A stretch of 62,816 nucleotides of DNA from NCBI GenBank assembly GCA_017448455.1, contig JAFSLL010000203.1:1-62816 (forward strand), read 5' to 3'. Under the pieces are notes generated by a model. The model was not told the DNA's origin and made no database searches. It saw only the letters and a program-made list of their open reading frames with translations. Position numbers and translations under genes: made by a program. Positions 41,555 through 49,715 of the stretch are shown here, piece by piece (positions within the stretch are counted from its first letter, which is position 1; each line of letters begins with the position of its first letter). Source of the DNA: Oscillospiraceae bacterium. Lineage in GTDB: Bacteria; Bacillota; Clostridia; Oscillospirales; Oscillospiraceae.

Positions 41555-41596
41555 GGAAATACGGCATAGTCATGACGTGTGACTATGCCGTATTCC
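41555..41596. repeat. Long perfect-arm inverted repeat between convergent genes
   Basis: GGAAATACGGCATAGTCA pairs with TGACTATGCCGTATTCC, about 17 bp with one bulged A, around a 7-base loop. A smaller CACCCTC / GAGGGTG hairpin lies just upstream (about 41510-41531). It is probably a bidirectional terminator without T tracts; a mobile-element remnant is possible. Confidence 0.55.
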
Positions 41597-41641
41597 TTAT
41601 CTTTCCGGTGTCTCCGAAGAGCAAATTCACCGATTTCTGTT

Positions 41642-42001
41642 TTATACTCTTACATACACGGTGAGGCCGCAGTTGACCACGATGATCTGGTCTCCTTCTC
41701 CGAACTCATCGGCATGGACACCCGGCAGCGTCATGCCGCCTTTCATGACTTCCACGTCCACATTGTCAGTAATCAGGAGTTTTTTCAACTCTTCCGCGTC
41801 CACATTATCAGGGTCCGGCGCGGCAATCTTCATTTTGATGTACATATCTTTGTTCCGGTCTGTGATGCCGAGGATTTCCACGGTGCCGGACATGCAGCAG
41901 TGCGATACCGCATCTCTGACGGCGCGCGATGCCGCTTCCATAACGTCCATGCCATGCAGATCAGCGCCGGTGCCGAGTTCAATCAGATATCTTTTCCACA
42001 T
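41642..42001 (-). CDS. Lin0512 family protein
   Basis: A 119-residue cytoplasmic protein with the N-terminal pattern RYLIELGTGADLHGMDVMEAASRAVRDAVS, which I recognise as the Lin0512 family. This is a small conserved family of unknown role, found in clostridia and some archaea. Two adjacent cysteines (HCCMSG) lie about one third of the way along and could bind metal or thiol. The C-terminus is a beta-rich VNCGLTVYVRV. The SD GGAAAGGAAG lies upstream, inside a possible 37-codon frame that stops immediately before this ATG. Confidence 0.75.
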   Translation of the reverse strand: MWKRYLIELGTGADLHGMDVMEAASRAVRDAVSHCCMSGTVEILGITDRNKDMYIKMKIAAPDPDNVDAEELKKLLITDNVDVEVMKGGMTLPGVHADEFGEGDQIIVVNCGLTVYVRV

Positions 42002-42115
42002 TCAACTACACTTCCTTTCCTGTATTTCCGGCGCAACAGTCACCGTCACGCCGAAGAGCCTCTGTTCCTCTTTCAAATACTTTTCAATATGGTCTGGCGA
42101 AGCCGACTTCTTCAT
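42002..42115 (-). CDS. Possible small protein, 37 residues
   Basis: A short minus-strand frame, ATG 42115 to TGA 42002, abuts the Lin0512 start with no spacer. It encodes KKSASPDHIEKYLKEEQRLF, then GVTVTVAPEIQERKCS, with balanced, protein-like composition and an amphipathic helix. No SD precedes it and a stop lies eight codons upstream, so it may be a coupled leader peptide, a decayed gene end, or chance. The rest of the 42.1-42.39 kb gap holds only a hairpin at 42272-42309. Confidence 0.3.
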   Translation of the reverse strand: MKKSASPDHIEKYLKEEQRLFGVTVTVAPEIQERKCS

Positions 42116-42271
42116 TGGTGCGGAATGCCGGCACAGTCACAGGGGAACCCGTAATACGTTCTCTCCTTTTTGAGAAAATTTTATCATATCCGATCTGCAA
42201 AGAAAAGAAGTATTTGCGGGAATGTGACTTACATTTCTTATTACCCGATATGAGAATTGTACATAGAGAAA

Positions 42272-42309
42272 GCGGCTTCACAGGAGCAGTCTGCTCCCGT
42301 GAAGCCGTT
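42272..42309 (-). terminator. Hairpin terminator downstream of nifU
   Basis: CGGCTTCAC / GTGAAGCCG with inner GGAGCAG / CTGCTCC. On the minus strand it is followed by a weak CTTTCTCT tract. It probably ends the iscR-nifS-nifU transcript. Confidence 0.6.
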
Positions 42310-42394
42310 CTTCCCTGGTTCCCGTCAGAATAATCCTGTCTCAAACCAACTTGCTGTTGAAATCATTCAATTCAATCGTCCCGGAGGCTGGCTT

Positions 42395-42832
42395 TTACAC
42401 CTCACAGCTCTCGCTGTGCGGATCTTCACTTTCTTTAAACATCTCCGGATCGTAGGCAATCCCGTTTTTGTCATAATAATCTTTTACCGCAGCACGGACG
42501 GCTTCCTCCGCCAGAACGCTGCAATGAATCTTGTGGGTGGGCAGGCCGTCCAGCGCCTCAACCACCGCTTTGTTGGAGAGCTCCAGCGCCTCCTCGATGG
42601 GCTTGCCTTTGATGAGCTCCGTCGCCATGGAGCTTGTGGCAATCGCACTGCCGCACCCGAAGGTGTTAAACTTCACATCGGAAATGACGCCGTCGTCCAC
42701 CTTGATGTACATCCGCATAATATCGCCGCACTTGGCGTTGCCGACTTCACCGATCCCGTCTGCATCATCCAGCTTGCCCAGATTGCGGGGATTGCGGAAA
42801 TGGTCCATTACCTTATCACTGTAGAGTGCCAT
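42395..42832 (-). CDS. nifU: Iron-sulfur cluster scaffold NifU/IscU
   Basis: A 145-residue scaffold on which Fe-S clusters are built before transfer. The N-terminus is YSDKVMDHFRNPRNLGKLDD. The cluster ligands are in GNAKCGDIMRMYI (first Cys), FNTFGCGSAIATSSM (second) and KIHCSVLAEEAV (third). The C-terminal tail after about residue 125 is a short acidic extension ending in SESCEV, with an extra cysteine. It follows nifS in the same operon, and this NifS/NifU pair is the standard minimal clostridial assembly set. Confidence 0.93.
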   Translation of the reverse strand: MALYSDKVMDHFRNPRNLGKLDDADGIGEVGNAKCGDIMRMYIKVDDGVISDVKFNTFGCGSAIATSSMATELIKGKPIEEALELSNKAVVEALDGLPTHKIHCSVLAEEAVRAAVKDYYDKNGIAYDPEMFKESEDPHSESCEV

Positions 42833-42895
42833 ATTTTTCCCTCCGAACTATTTGTATAACTTCGTTTTTAATATTTGTGACTCTGTATTGACAGA

Positions 42896-44083
42896 TCAGA
42901 TCAAGTGCTTCAGCTCGCCTTTTTCGAGCTCGTCCCAGACCGGGCTGATGCTGCGCAGATACTCCACGACCTTCGGGACAACTGCGCAGATGTGGTCAAT
43001 CTGCTCCATGTCATTGTACTCCCCGATCGACAGACGCAGACTCCCGTGGGCAACTTCATGCGGCAGGCCAATGGACAGCAGCACATGGCTCGGATCCAGC
43101 GAGCCGGAAGTGCAGGCGCTGCCGGAAGATGCGCAGATCCCCTGATCATCGAGCATCAGCAGCAGACTCTCTCCCTCAATCCCCTCAAAGCACATATTCA
43201 CCGTACCGGGAACATGGTGTTCCAGACTGCCGTTAATCTTGCTGTGAGGAATCTTGCTCAGCTCTCTGAAGAGCTTGTCGCGCATGGGGATGATCTTTGC
43301 CGTATTCGCTTCCATGTTGTCGCAGCTTTCCTTCAATGCGGCAGCCATTGCCACAATCCCGGCAACGTTCTCCGTTCCCGCGCGTTTGCCGCGTTCCTGA
43401 GCGCCGCCTTCAATGATGTTTGTCAGGACCATGCCGCGCCGTGCGAACAGCACGCCAACGCCTTTCGGCGCATGGAACTTGTGTCCGGACATGGAGAGCA
43501 TGTCGATGTTCATCGCCTTCACATCGATCGGCATATGTCCGGCTGCCTGAACGGCATCTGTGTGGAACGGGATCTTCTTCTCGCGGCACAGAGCGCCGAT
43601 CTCCGCAATGGGCTGAACCGTACCAATCTCATTGTTTGCGAACATGATGGTAACCAGTGCCGTATCCTCACGGATCGCGTTCTCTACATCTTCTACCCGG
43701 ATGACACCATCGCTGTGCGGGTCAAGCAGTGTCACTTCAAAGCCTTCCTTCTCGAGCTTTGCGAGTGTATGCAGCACCGCATGGTGTTCAAACTGGGTAG
43801 AGATCAAATGCTTTTTCCCTTTGCGCGCACCGAGCCTTGCGGCAGATACAATTGCCTGGTTGTCCGCTTCACTGCCGCCGGAGGTAAAATAGATCTCCTT
43901 GGGATCGGCATTGATGCAGGCAGCTATTGTCTCACGTGCTTCTGTGAGCGCTTCGGTTGCCTTCTGACCGAAAGAATACAGGCTGGACGGATTACCGTAG
44001 TTTTCCGTCAGATACGGCAGCATGGCATCCAGAGCGGCTTTGCTGACACTCGTAGTAGCCGCATTATCCGCATAAACAAACAT
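42896..44083 (-). CDS. nifS: Cysteine desulfurase (NifS/IscS family)
   Basis: A 395-residue PLP enzyme that takes sulfur from cysteine for Fe-S assembly. Motifs are [15 protein letters not shown] (4-18), [22 protein letters not shown], the PLP lysine in [13 protein letters not shown], and the mobile active-site loop [17 protein letters not shown] with the catalytic cysteine. ATG 44083 has the SD AAGGAAG; the upstream in-frame stretch is promoter DNA. It lies between iscR and nifU and has its own consensus promoter inside the 3' end of iscR. Confidence 0.95.
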   Translation of the reverse strand: MFVYADNAATTSVSKAALDAMLPYLTENYGNPSSLYSFGQKATEALTEARETIAACINADPKEIYFTSGGSEADNQAIVSAARLGARKGKKHLISTQFEHHAVLHTLAKLEKEGFEVTLLDPHSDGVIRVEDVENAIREDTALVTIMFANNEIGTVQPIAEIGALCREKKIPFHTDAVQAAGHMPIDVKAMNIDMLSMSGHKFHAPKGVGVLFARRGMVLTNIIEGGAQERGKRAGTENVAGIVAMAAALKESCDNMEANTAKIIPMRDKLFRELSKIPHSKINGSLEHHVPGTVNMCFEGIEGESLLLMLDDQGICASSGSACTSGSLDPSHVLLSIGLPHEVAHGSLRLSIGEYNDMEQIDHICAVVPKVVEYLRSISPVWDELEKGELKHLI

Positions 44084-44129
44084 AATGGTCTTCCTTTCCG
44101 ATAATTTATTTCCTATTATCTCACTGGGA

Positions 44130-44157
44130 ATTATAACACGTCCTTTTGTTTTGTCAA
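44130..44157 (-). promoter_or_regulatory. Consensus promoter of nifS-nifU
   Basis: Minus-strand TTGACA (44152-44157), a 16-base spacer and TATAAT (44130-44135), overlapping the last codons of iscR. GATAATAGGAAAT lies downstream of the -10 (about 44106-44120). A related AATAGGAATT, in opposite sense, overlaps the iscR promoter, so both may be IscR sites. Confidence 0.75.
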
Positions 44158-44589
44158 GGGTGATTCTTCCGGCGCTTTCCACCGTTCGCCGGTCAGCAGA
44201 TCCAGCAGACTGACGGAACTCAGATAGGCATTGGTGATGTCATCCAGTTCCTTCCACATGGGAATCGTCAGACAGGCGTCTGCATGTTCACACTGAACCG
44301 CACCGGACTGAATGCAGGATACCGGAGCCAGATTATCTTCAATGCAGTTGAGGATCTCATGGATGGTGTACTTTTCCGGCGATCGCGTAAGACGGTAACC
44401 ACCCTCTTTTCCGCGCGTGCTCTCCACAAGTTCCGCCTTTTTCAGATGGGAAATGATCATCTCCAGATATTTCATGGAAATCTGCTGTCTGTCCGCCACC
44501 ACTTTCAGAGAGATAAAACCATCTTCCGGATGTTGCGCCAGATCCATCATCACCCGCAGCGCGTAACGTCCCTTGCTTGTAATATTCAT
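44131..44589 (-). CDS. iscR: Rrf2-family regulator IscR
   Basis: A 152-residue winged-helix regulator. [18 protein letters not shown] is the family N-terminus, and the recognition region is [18 protein letters not shown] with RGKEGGYRL in the wing. Three cysteines ([18 protein letters not shown]) are spaced as the [2Fe-2S] ligands of IscR, so it should sense Fe-S status. It heads the iscR-nifS-nifU operon and most likely represses it when its cluster is present. The alternative, CymR-type sulfur control, is less likely because the cysteine triad is intact. Confidence 0.9.
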   Translation of the reverse strand: MNITSKGRYALRVMMDLAQHPEDGFISLKVVADRQQISMKYLEMIISHLKKAELVESTRGKEGGYRLTRSPEKYTIHEILNCIEDNLAPVSCIQSGAVQCEHADACLTIPMWKELDDITNAYLSSVSLLDLLTGERWKAPEESPLTKQKDVL

Positions 44590-44644
44590 CTGCGCCTCCC
44601 ACTGCCTGTTCCGAGCTGAAAGCTCACGAATTCCGATTGGTTTT

Positions 44645-44673
44645 AATATACCACAAATTTAATAGGAATTAAA
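44645..44673 (-). promoter_or_regulatory. iscR promoter
   Basis: Minus-strand TTTAAT, a 17-base spacer and TATATT. The spacer contains CCTATTAAATTTG, the reverse complement of which shares AATAGGA with the nifS promoter region. Confidence 0.5.
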
Positions 44674-44681
44674 GTCCTTTT

Positions 44682-46391
44682 TTAAGAACTGCCAAATATT
44701 TCTATCTGATGCAGGATTTCCTCCGGCAGATCGAGTTCCGGCTGATCCTGAATCATCCATCCCAGAGTCGACGTCCCTCTGAGGACTTCTTCTATCTTCT
44801 GAGGCAGCGCCCGAATTCGCTCCTTGCAGGCTGCCGCACCGATCCGCTCTCCTCTCCCCCGACAGGTATCATATGATGCCTGAAGCAAATCGAGATAATC
44901 CAGATACTCCTCCCGGTTATAGCGGGAGAGCATAAGCGCCTTTTCTTTCTCTTCAACAGCGAAGGGAAGATCTCCCTCCGCGAACGCCGCTGCCGCTTTT
45001 GCGTCATGCGCCAGCGCGATGTCATCGTTTAGCTGAAGGATTCGATCAGCCAATAGTCTCTGTGCTTTCGGGTCATCCTCCGAAGCCAGGCACTGGGTCA
45101 GCGCCTCCGTATAGAAAGGGTAAACCACTGCCGCACTTCCGGCATTTCCGAGCCACAGCAGGAAAGAGGCGGCTCCGATCCAGATCACGAGCATTCCCGC
45201 CGTCACAGACGCGAGCGGCAGCACGAGAGCGGGAACTTTTTTATCCTCATGCAATTCCGTTGACATGCAGGTCACGAGCAGCAGCGCAAGCGACACAAAC
45301 TGCATGTCAAAGTCAAACAGCGCGTGCAGACACAGGAAGAAAAGCATCTCCCTCCGCCCTGCATAGCCGTCCTCTCTCCGAAACGCGCGAACCAGCGTCC
45401 ACAGAAACAGCAGTCCCGGAATCCATCCCGCATCCAGCAGAAGCTGTAAAAAATCGTTATGAACATGCAGAACCGAGTAGACCCCGGTCTGAAAACTTCC
45501 CTGCAGTGCCTGGTAACCGCCGTACCCAAGGCCGAGCGGGTGCTGCAGAATCACCGGAACCGCATCCTGCGCATACAGAAGCCGTCCCAGCAATTGTGAG
45601 GAATACAGAGAAATGTCCAGCAACCGTTCCGGAGCCTGATCCCGAAAAAGCAGAGCGGATAGCCAGGGGCACAGGCAGAAGAGAAGGGTGACACAAAGCG
45701 TGAGGAATTGCTGCTTACGGTTTCGCAGAAGAAGAATGTGGCGGAAGAGAACCGTCAGCATCAGCACGAAGACCGCCCGGCTCCCCGTCAGGATCATACC
45801 AAGCATCAGAATCAGCGCGACAGCAGCTTCTTTCCTGCATTTTGGAAACTCTCTTCCCCGCATCTCATTCAGGCACAGGATCAGAGATGCCAGCAGCCAC
45901 GCAGCGAAACTGTTTGGATACTGAAAGAAGCCGGAAAGCCTCCCGTTAATCAGGAAAACCCGGGAGAGTGTCGAGATGCCGCTGAAAAGCAGTGACAGGA
46001 GAACCATGATTGCGGCTGAATAAGGCACTTTCCGAAGGAGACGTCCCCTTCTCTCCAGAGTCTCCTGCTCCAGTACCAGAACGTAGAGCGGAAGCGGGAG
46101 GAACTTGACTGCGCCAACGACTGCCATCCCGCGGTCAGTCCCCCAGACGACACCGAGCAGCAGCGACAGGACCAGACTGCCGGTTGCCCACAGCAGAGGG
46201 CTGCAGGAAACTCGCGCATCTTCTTTCTGCCGCTGCCACAGGATTCCGAGCAGAACAAGGCTCACCATCGCGGACGTCCACGGATAATACAGGCCAATCA
46301 GATACGGTGAAAGAAGCAGAACCCACTCCAGCGGTTCTGCTCTCTCCGATTTCTTCTTCTGTTTTTCCTGGTCTTTTTTTCTCGCCCTCAC
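44682..46391 (-). CDS. O-antigen ligase/polymerase-like membrane protein
   Basis: A 569-residue polytopic membrane protein with about 11-12 helices. It has the Wzy_C-type central region with LTGSRAVFVLML and, before the last helices, HVHNDFLQLLLDAGWIPGLLF, the His-containing periplasmic motif of O-antigen ligases. A soluble C-terminal part (about 440-569) is helical and TPR-like. The start is GTG 46391 with GGAGGAGA; the longer frame upstream lacks an SD. In Firmicutes such proteins join or polymerise surface glycans or teichuronic-type polymers. No glycosyltransferase genes are adjacent, so the substrate is unknown. Confidence 0.75.
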   Translation of the reverse strand: MRARKKDQEKQKKKSERAEPLEWVLLLSPYLIGLYYPWTSAMVSLVLLGILWQRQKEDARVSCSPLLWATGSLVLSLLLGVVWGTDRGMAVVGAVKFLPLPLYVLVLEQETLERRGRLLRKVPYSAAIMVLLSLLFSGISTLSRVFLINGRLSGFFQYPNSFAAWLLASLILCLNEMRGREFPKCRKEAAVALILMLGMILTGSRAVFVLMLTVLFRHILLLRNRKQQFLTLCVTLLFCLCPWLSALLFRDQAPERLLDISLYSSQLLGRLLYAQDAVPVILQHPLGLGYGGYQALQGSFQTGVYSVLHVHNDFLQLLLDAGWIPGLLFLWTLVRAFRREDGYAGRREMLFFLCLHALFDFDMQFVSLALLLVTCMSTELHEDKKVPALVLPLASVTAGMLVIWIGAASFLLWLGNAGSAAVVYPFYTEALTQCLASEDDPKAQRLLADRILQLNDDIALAHDAKAAAAFAEGDLPFAVEEKEKALMLSRYNREEYLDYLDLLQASYDTCRGRGERIGAAACKERIRALPQKIEEVLRGTSTLGWMIQDQPELDLPEEILHQIEIFGSS

Positions 46392-46455
46392 TGTTTTCTC
46401 CTCCAGAAAAGCGATTCCGAAGCGGTCACCCTGTCCCGGTTGATTCCGTGTGTTG

Positions 46456-47772
46456 TTATGCCTGTTTCCGTATTCTCCGGAACAGCTGTACCGGCTCATA
46501 GCAATCACCAAGCGCATACAGCACCTGCATGGCATCCTGTTCCGAGCGATAAGGCGTTTTCAGCCGGATCTCCACCGGCGTGAGGCTGCTGTCCTCCCGA
46601 TGAAGCATCTGCATCAGGCGTTTCTCTGCCTGTTCCATGGTAGCGGTATGCGCGTAGATATACAGAGCGCTGATTCCTTCGCATCCCGCCTGAGCCCGAC
46701 GAACCGCCCTGAGTTTTCCCTTCGGCAACACCTTACGCAGGTGATACTCGATATCGGCAATTTTGCCGTCCTCGTCAATGATCTTGAAGTAGACGATCTC
46801 TTCGGGGGCATAGATCTCCCCTTCCAGATAGTCCCGGTAGAGGGATCGCTTCATCCGGTCATAGACCTGCTTCTCCGCTTCCGTCATCTCTCCTCGATGG
46901 AAGATGCTGGTCTTGTTGTTGTGCACCGTATAGACGAAGTGGCTGATCCCCAGGGCGTTCAGCCGCTCGGTCAGACGTTCCGAATCTTCCGGAGCGATGT
47001 TTTCTATCTCCAGATAGGTGTTTGTGTTTGCGTCATAGATCGCCGCGCCATCCATCACAACCAACGGCACATTGAGCTTGGTGGCATTCATCTGCGCGAG
47101 GAAAAAGGCAGGCGCATGTTCAGACATGAGGCAGATCTTCGCACCGTCATCATAGAGATAGTTCAGCCGGAACAGCGCCGCCGCCGGGATCTGGGAAAAA
47201 CGGTCCGGAACCAGATCCTTCGTACGCACAAAGAACACCCTGTCGCGCAGCTTCACACGCGGAAGGCGGAAGACGTTTACAGCAATGGCGATGGCGGTGC
47301 CGATAAAGACATCCAGGAAACGGTTGAACGCCTGCCAGAGCGGACGGTCAATATCCGGAAAGGCAATCACCACACAGAGAAAAACAATCGCCGCCAGGCT
47401 GGCGGTGTCCGGTCTCCGAACCAGCACCGCAGTATAGAGTGTTACCAGCACACCCAGTGACATCAGCGCGTAGAGGAGCGGCATCACCTTCCCAAGTGCG
47501 GGAAATACCAGCAGCATCAGGAGGAACAGAAGTCCCCAGAACGCGCCGATCAGTGTCCCGAGGAACCGGTTGACCGAATAGTCACGTGTGTCACGCACAT
47601 AGGGCTGCATGCAGATAATTGCGGTAATTGCAGACTCTGTCGGCATGTTCTGGCCGAAGTATCCGCGGATATAATATACCATCAGGCAGAGAAAAACGGC
47701 AATGGTGGTCTTGGTAATCCGCTGACCGACACGTGGCAAGTGCCATCCTTCTGCCTGTTCAGAATGTGTCAT
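46456..47772 (-). CDS. FUSC/aromatic acid exporter fused to a HAD-like domain
   Basis: A 438-residue protein. Residues about 20-170 are membrane helices of the FUSC/ArAE type (VFLCLMVYYIRGYFG, ESAITAIICMQPYVRDT, NRFLGTLIGAFWG). After residue 177 the chain is soluble and reads like a Cof-type HAD phosphatase body (PLVVMDGAAIYDANTN is the motif after the cap entry). The expected N-terminal DxDGT is replaced by FVRTKDLV, so catalysis by the usual route is unlikely. FUSC proteins export aromatic acids or other organic anions. ATG 47772 is preceded by AGGAG 13 bases away, a long spacing, so translation may be weak. It is transcribed just before the O-antigen-ligase-like gene. Confidence 0.7.
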   Translation of the reverse strand: MTHSEQAEGWHLPRVGQRITKTTIAVFLCLMVYYIRGYFGQNMPTESAITAIICMQPYVRDTRDYSVNRFLGTLIGAFWGLLFLLMLLVFPALGKVMPLLYALMSLGVLVTLYTAVLVRRPDTASLAAIVFLCVVIAFPDIDRPLWQAFNRFLDVFIGTAIAIAVNVFRLPRVKLRDRVFFVRTKDLVPDRFSQIPAAALFRLNYLYDDGAKICLMSEHAPAFFLAQMNATKLNVPLVVMDGAAIYDANTNTYLEIENIAPEDSERLTERLNALGISHFVYTVHNNKTSIFHRGEMTEAEKQVYDRMKRSLYRDYLEGEIYAPEEIVYFKIIDEDGKIADIEYHLRKVLPKGKLRAVRRAQAGCEGISALYIYAHTATMEQAEKRLMQMLHREDSSLTPVEIRLKTPYRSEQDAMQVLYALGDCYEPVQLFRRIRKQA

Positions 47773-47877
47773 GAAAAATAAAAACTCCTGTCGTTTCGGA
47801 TTTCTTCCATCCTTTTGAAAGTTCGCGTAAGAGTACCACAAGTACACGATGAATTCAAGTCAAAAATAAAAAAACTG

Positions 47878-47906
47878 TTGACAAGCTCCCTTGATTCTGT
47901 TAGAAT
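47878..47906 (+). promoter_or_regulatory. tRNA operon promoter
   Basis: TTGACA, a 17-base spacer and TAGAAT, ending 18 bases before tRNA-Met. Confidence 0.75.
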
Positions 47907-47924
47907 TCACTCTGCTATTCAGAT

Positions 47925-48001
47925 GGCGGCATAGCTCAGCTGGCTAGAGCATGCGGTTCATACCCGCAGTGTCCCCGGTTCAAATCCAGGTGCCGCTACC
48001 A
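47925..48001 (+). tRNA. tRNA-Met (CAU), elongator
   Basis: A 77-nt cloverleaf with encoded CCA. The acceptor is GGCGGCA / TGCCGCT, the D arm GCTC / GAGC, and the anticodon stem TGCGG / CCGCA around TTCATAC. It resembles the Bacillus elongator tRNA-Met and lacks the three G-C pairs of an initiator. The T stem CCCGG / CCAGG has a C-A mismatch (47976 with 47988). Confidence 0.93.
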
Positions 48002-48031
48002 TCGGCGCAGCCAATCCTGCGCCATTTCTAT

Positions 48032-48106
48032 GGCCCGTTGGTCAAGTGGTTAAGACACCGCCCTTTCACGGCGGTAACATGGGTTCAAATCCCGTACGGG
48101 TCACCA
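48032..48106 (+). tRNA. tRNA-Glu (UUC)
   Basis: A 75-nt cloverleaf with encoded CCA. Acceptor GGCCCGT / ACGGGTC; anticodon stem CCGCC / GGCGG around CTTTCAC gives UUC. It is close to Bacillus tRNA-Glu and 30 bases after tRNA-Met in the same transcript. Confidence 0.96.
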
Positions 48107-48150
48107 TATCAGGACGTTAATTTGGATAGAATTAGCGTCCTGATATTTTT
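48107..48150 (+). terminator. Terminator of the tRNA operon
   Basis: TATCAGGACG / CGTCCTGATA with an inner TTAATT / AATTAG arm, followed by TTTTT, directly after tRNA-Glu. Confidence 0.9.
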
Positions 48151-48279
48151 GTCTGAAAAGCATTTTTCCATCATCACTTTTGCGGTGATCTGAACATTAT
48201 TCGTTAAATCGCAAACCCGGCTATCCAAAGCATTTGCTTTCTGACGGCCGGGTCGGTTTAAAGTATATTATTTCTATTC

Positions 48280-48305
48280 AGGAGCCCGGTTTCTCCCAGG
48301 CTCCT
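48280..48305 (-). terminator. Probable metK terminator
   Basis: AGGAGCC / GGCTCCT stem (7 bp) 30 bases after the metK stop, with an AT-rich tail on the minus strand. A second hairpin (ACCCGGC / GCCGGGT, 48215-48253) lies beyond it. The 48151-48335 gap holds no gene. Confidence 0.45.
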
Positions 48306-48335
48306 AAAATCATTTTACACGCGCTTTTCTGTAAT

Positions 48336-49487
48336 TTACAGTCCGACCGCCGCCAGCAGCTCTTCTGTGCGGTTACAGTCCTCCCAGCGTACGCCGAGGT
48401 CTTCTCTTCCCATATGTCCATAGGCGGCAAGACGGCGATAGATCGGCTTGCGCAGGTCAAGATCACGGATGATGGCGCCGGGGCGAAAATCAAAAACCTT
48501 TGAGACTGCTTCACTCAGCACACCGTCGGGGATTCTTCCGGTACCAAAGGTTTCAACCAGAATGCTGACCGGCTGTGCTACGCCGATGGCATAGGCGAGC
48601 TGAATCTGGCAGCGCTTCGCGAGACCGGCGGCGACTACGTTCTTAGCCGCCCAGCGTGCGGCATAGGCAGCAGAGCGGTCTACCTTGGTAGGGTCTTTGC
48701 CCGAAAAGGCACCGCCGCCATGAGGAGCGCTCCCGCCGTAAGTGTCAACAATGATCTTTCTTCCGGTAAGACCGGAGTCCCCCTGCGGGCCTCCGATCAC
48801 GAATCGACCAGTCGGATTGACAAAGATCTTCGTATGTTCATCAAGAAGTCCTGCAGGAACGGTCGGCTGGACCACGAGCCGGATCATGTCGTCCCGGATG
48901 CGTTCCAGACTCACATCCGGAGCATGCTGGGTGGAGAGAACAATGGTGTCCACCCGAACCGGATTTCGATTCTCATCATATTCCACCGTAACCTGCGTCT
49001 TTCCATCAGGACGCAGATAGTCCACCTGGCTGGTTTTGCGGACTTCTGTCAGACGGCGGGCAAGCTTGTGTGAGAGAGAGATTGCCAGCGGCATCAGTTC
49101 AGGTGTCTCATCACAGGCATAACCGAACATCATTCCCTGGTCACCTGCCCCGCCTACCTCGTCGTTTGTCCCGAGCGCAATGTCCGAGGACTGTTCGTCG
49201 ATATTGACGATGATCCCGCAGGTATCGCAGTCAAAGCCATATTTGGCGCGGTCATATCCGATCTCCCGAATGACCTCGCGGGCAATCTTCTGGATATCCA
49301 CATAACAGCTGGTGCTGATTTCACCCATAATGTGGACAAGACCGGTAGATGCCGTTGTCTCGCAGGCAACCCGTCCCATGGGATCCTGCTCCAGGATCGC
49401 GTCGAGGATGGCATCGGAGATCTGGTCACAGATCTTATCCGGATGTCCTTCCGTAACCGATTCGGACGTAAAGAAATAATGGCTCAT
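48336..49487 (-). CDS. metK: S-adenosylmethionine synthetase
   Basis: A 383-residue enzyme making SAM from methionine and ATP. Family motifs are [20 protein letters not shown] (6-25), [12 protein letters not shown], and the P-loop-like [19 protein letters not shown]. Length is normal. It is controlled by a SAM-I riboswitch in its leader with an intrinsic terminator 17 bases before the ATG, so excess SAM stops transcription. It is monocistronic. Confidence 0.98.
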   Translation of the reverse strand: MSHYFFTSESVTEGHPDKICDQISDAILDAILEQDPMGRVACETTASTGLVHIMGEISTSCYVDIQKIAREVIREIGYDRAKYGFDCDTCGIIVNIDEQSSDIALGTNDEVGGAGDQGMMFGYACDETPELMPLAISLSHKLARRLTEVRKTSQVDYLRPDGKTQVTVEYDENRNPVRVDTIVLSTQHAPDVSLERIRDDMIRLVVQPTVPAGLLDEHTKIFVNPTGRFVIGGPQGDSGLTGRKIIVDTYGGSAPHGGGAFSGKDPTKVDRSAAYAARWAAKNVVAAGLAKRCQIQLAYAIGVAQPVSILVETFGTGRIPDGVLSEAVSKVFDFRPGAIIRDLDLRKPIYRRLAAYGHMGREDLGVRWEDCNRTEELLAAVGL

Positions 49488-49503
49488 AATAATCCTTTCT
49501 GAG

Positions 49504-49532
49504 AAAAACGCGCCCCGAATTCCGGGGCGCGT
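49504..49532 (-). terminator. Riboswitch terminator before metK
   Basis: Minus-strand ACGCGCCCCG / CGGGGCGCGT with a short loop and TTTTT: the expression platform of the SAM-I riboswitch. Confidence 0.92.
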
Positions 49533-49549
49533 AAAAGCATGCTGTCAAA

Positions 49550-49645
49550 GCCTCATCTTTCGTTCACCGCCGGATTTGGCACCTTGCCTGAAACGCAGGT
49601 TGCCGGGCTTCACAGGGCCGTTCCCTCCACCACTCTTGATAAGGT
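49550..49645 (-). ncRNA. SAM-I riboswitch (S box) aptamer
   Basis: On the minus strand the leader shows the S-box core in order: CTTATCAAGAG and GGTGGAGGGAAC, then CCCTGTGAAGCCCGGCAACC, GGTGCCAAATCCGGC and GATGAGG, which closes P1 against CTTATC. Binding SAM favours the terminator at 49504-49532. The position before metK is classical. Confidence 0.96.
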
Positions 49646-49664
49646 GTTCAATTTTGTAAACCGG

Positions 49665-49692
49665 ATTATAGCAGGTTTTTCCGGTTTGTCAA
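49665..49692 (-). promoter_or_regulatory. metK promoter
   Basis: Minus-strand TTGACA, a 16-base spacer and TATAAT, placed so that transcription starts just before the S box. Confidence 0.85.
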
Positions 49693-49715
49693 GGGCTTAT
49701 CCTCTCTTCTCACCG

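Noticed and set aside
39444-41573. A minus-strand open frame of 709 codons
   Set aside because: Antisense shadow of the flavodiiron fusion, whose domains and ligands are all intact.
41555-41596. A miniature transposable element
   Set aside because: No target duplication, no second copy in the window and no larger element around it; kept only as an inverted repeat.
47925-48001. Initiator tRNA-fMet or tRNA-Ile2 (lysidine) for the CAU tRNA
   Set aside because: The anticodon stem lacks the initiator GGG/CCC pairs, and the body matches elongator tRNA-Met rather than tRNA-Ile2.
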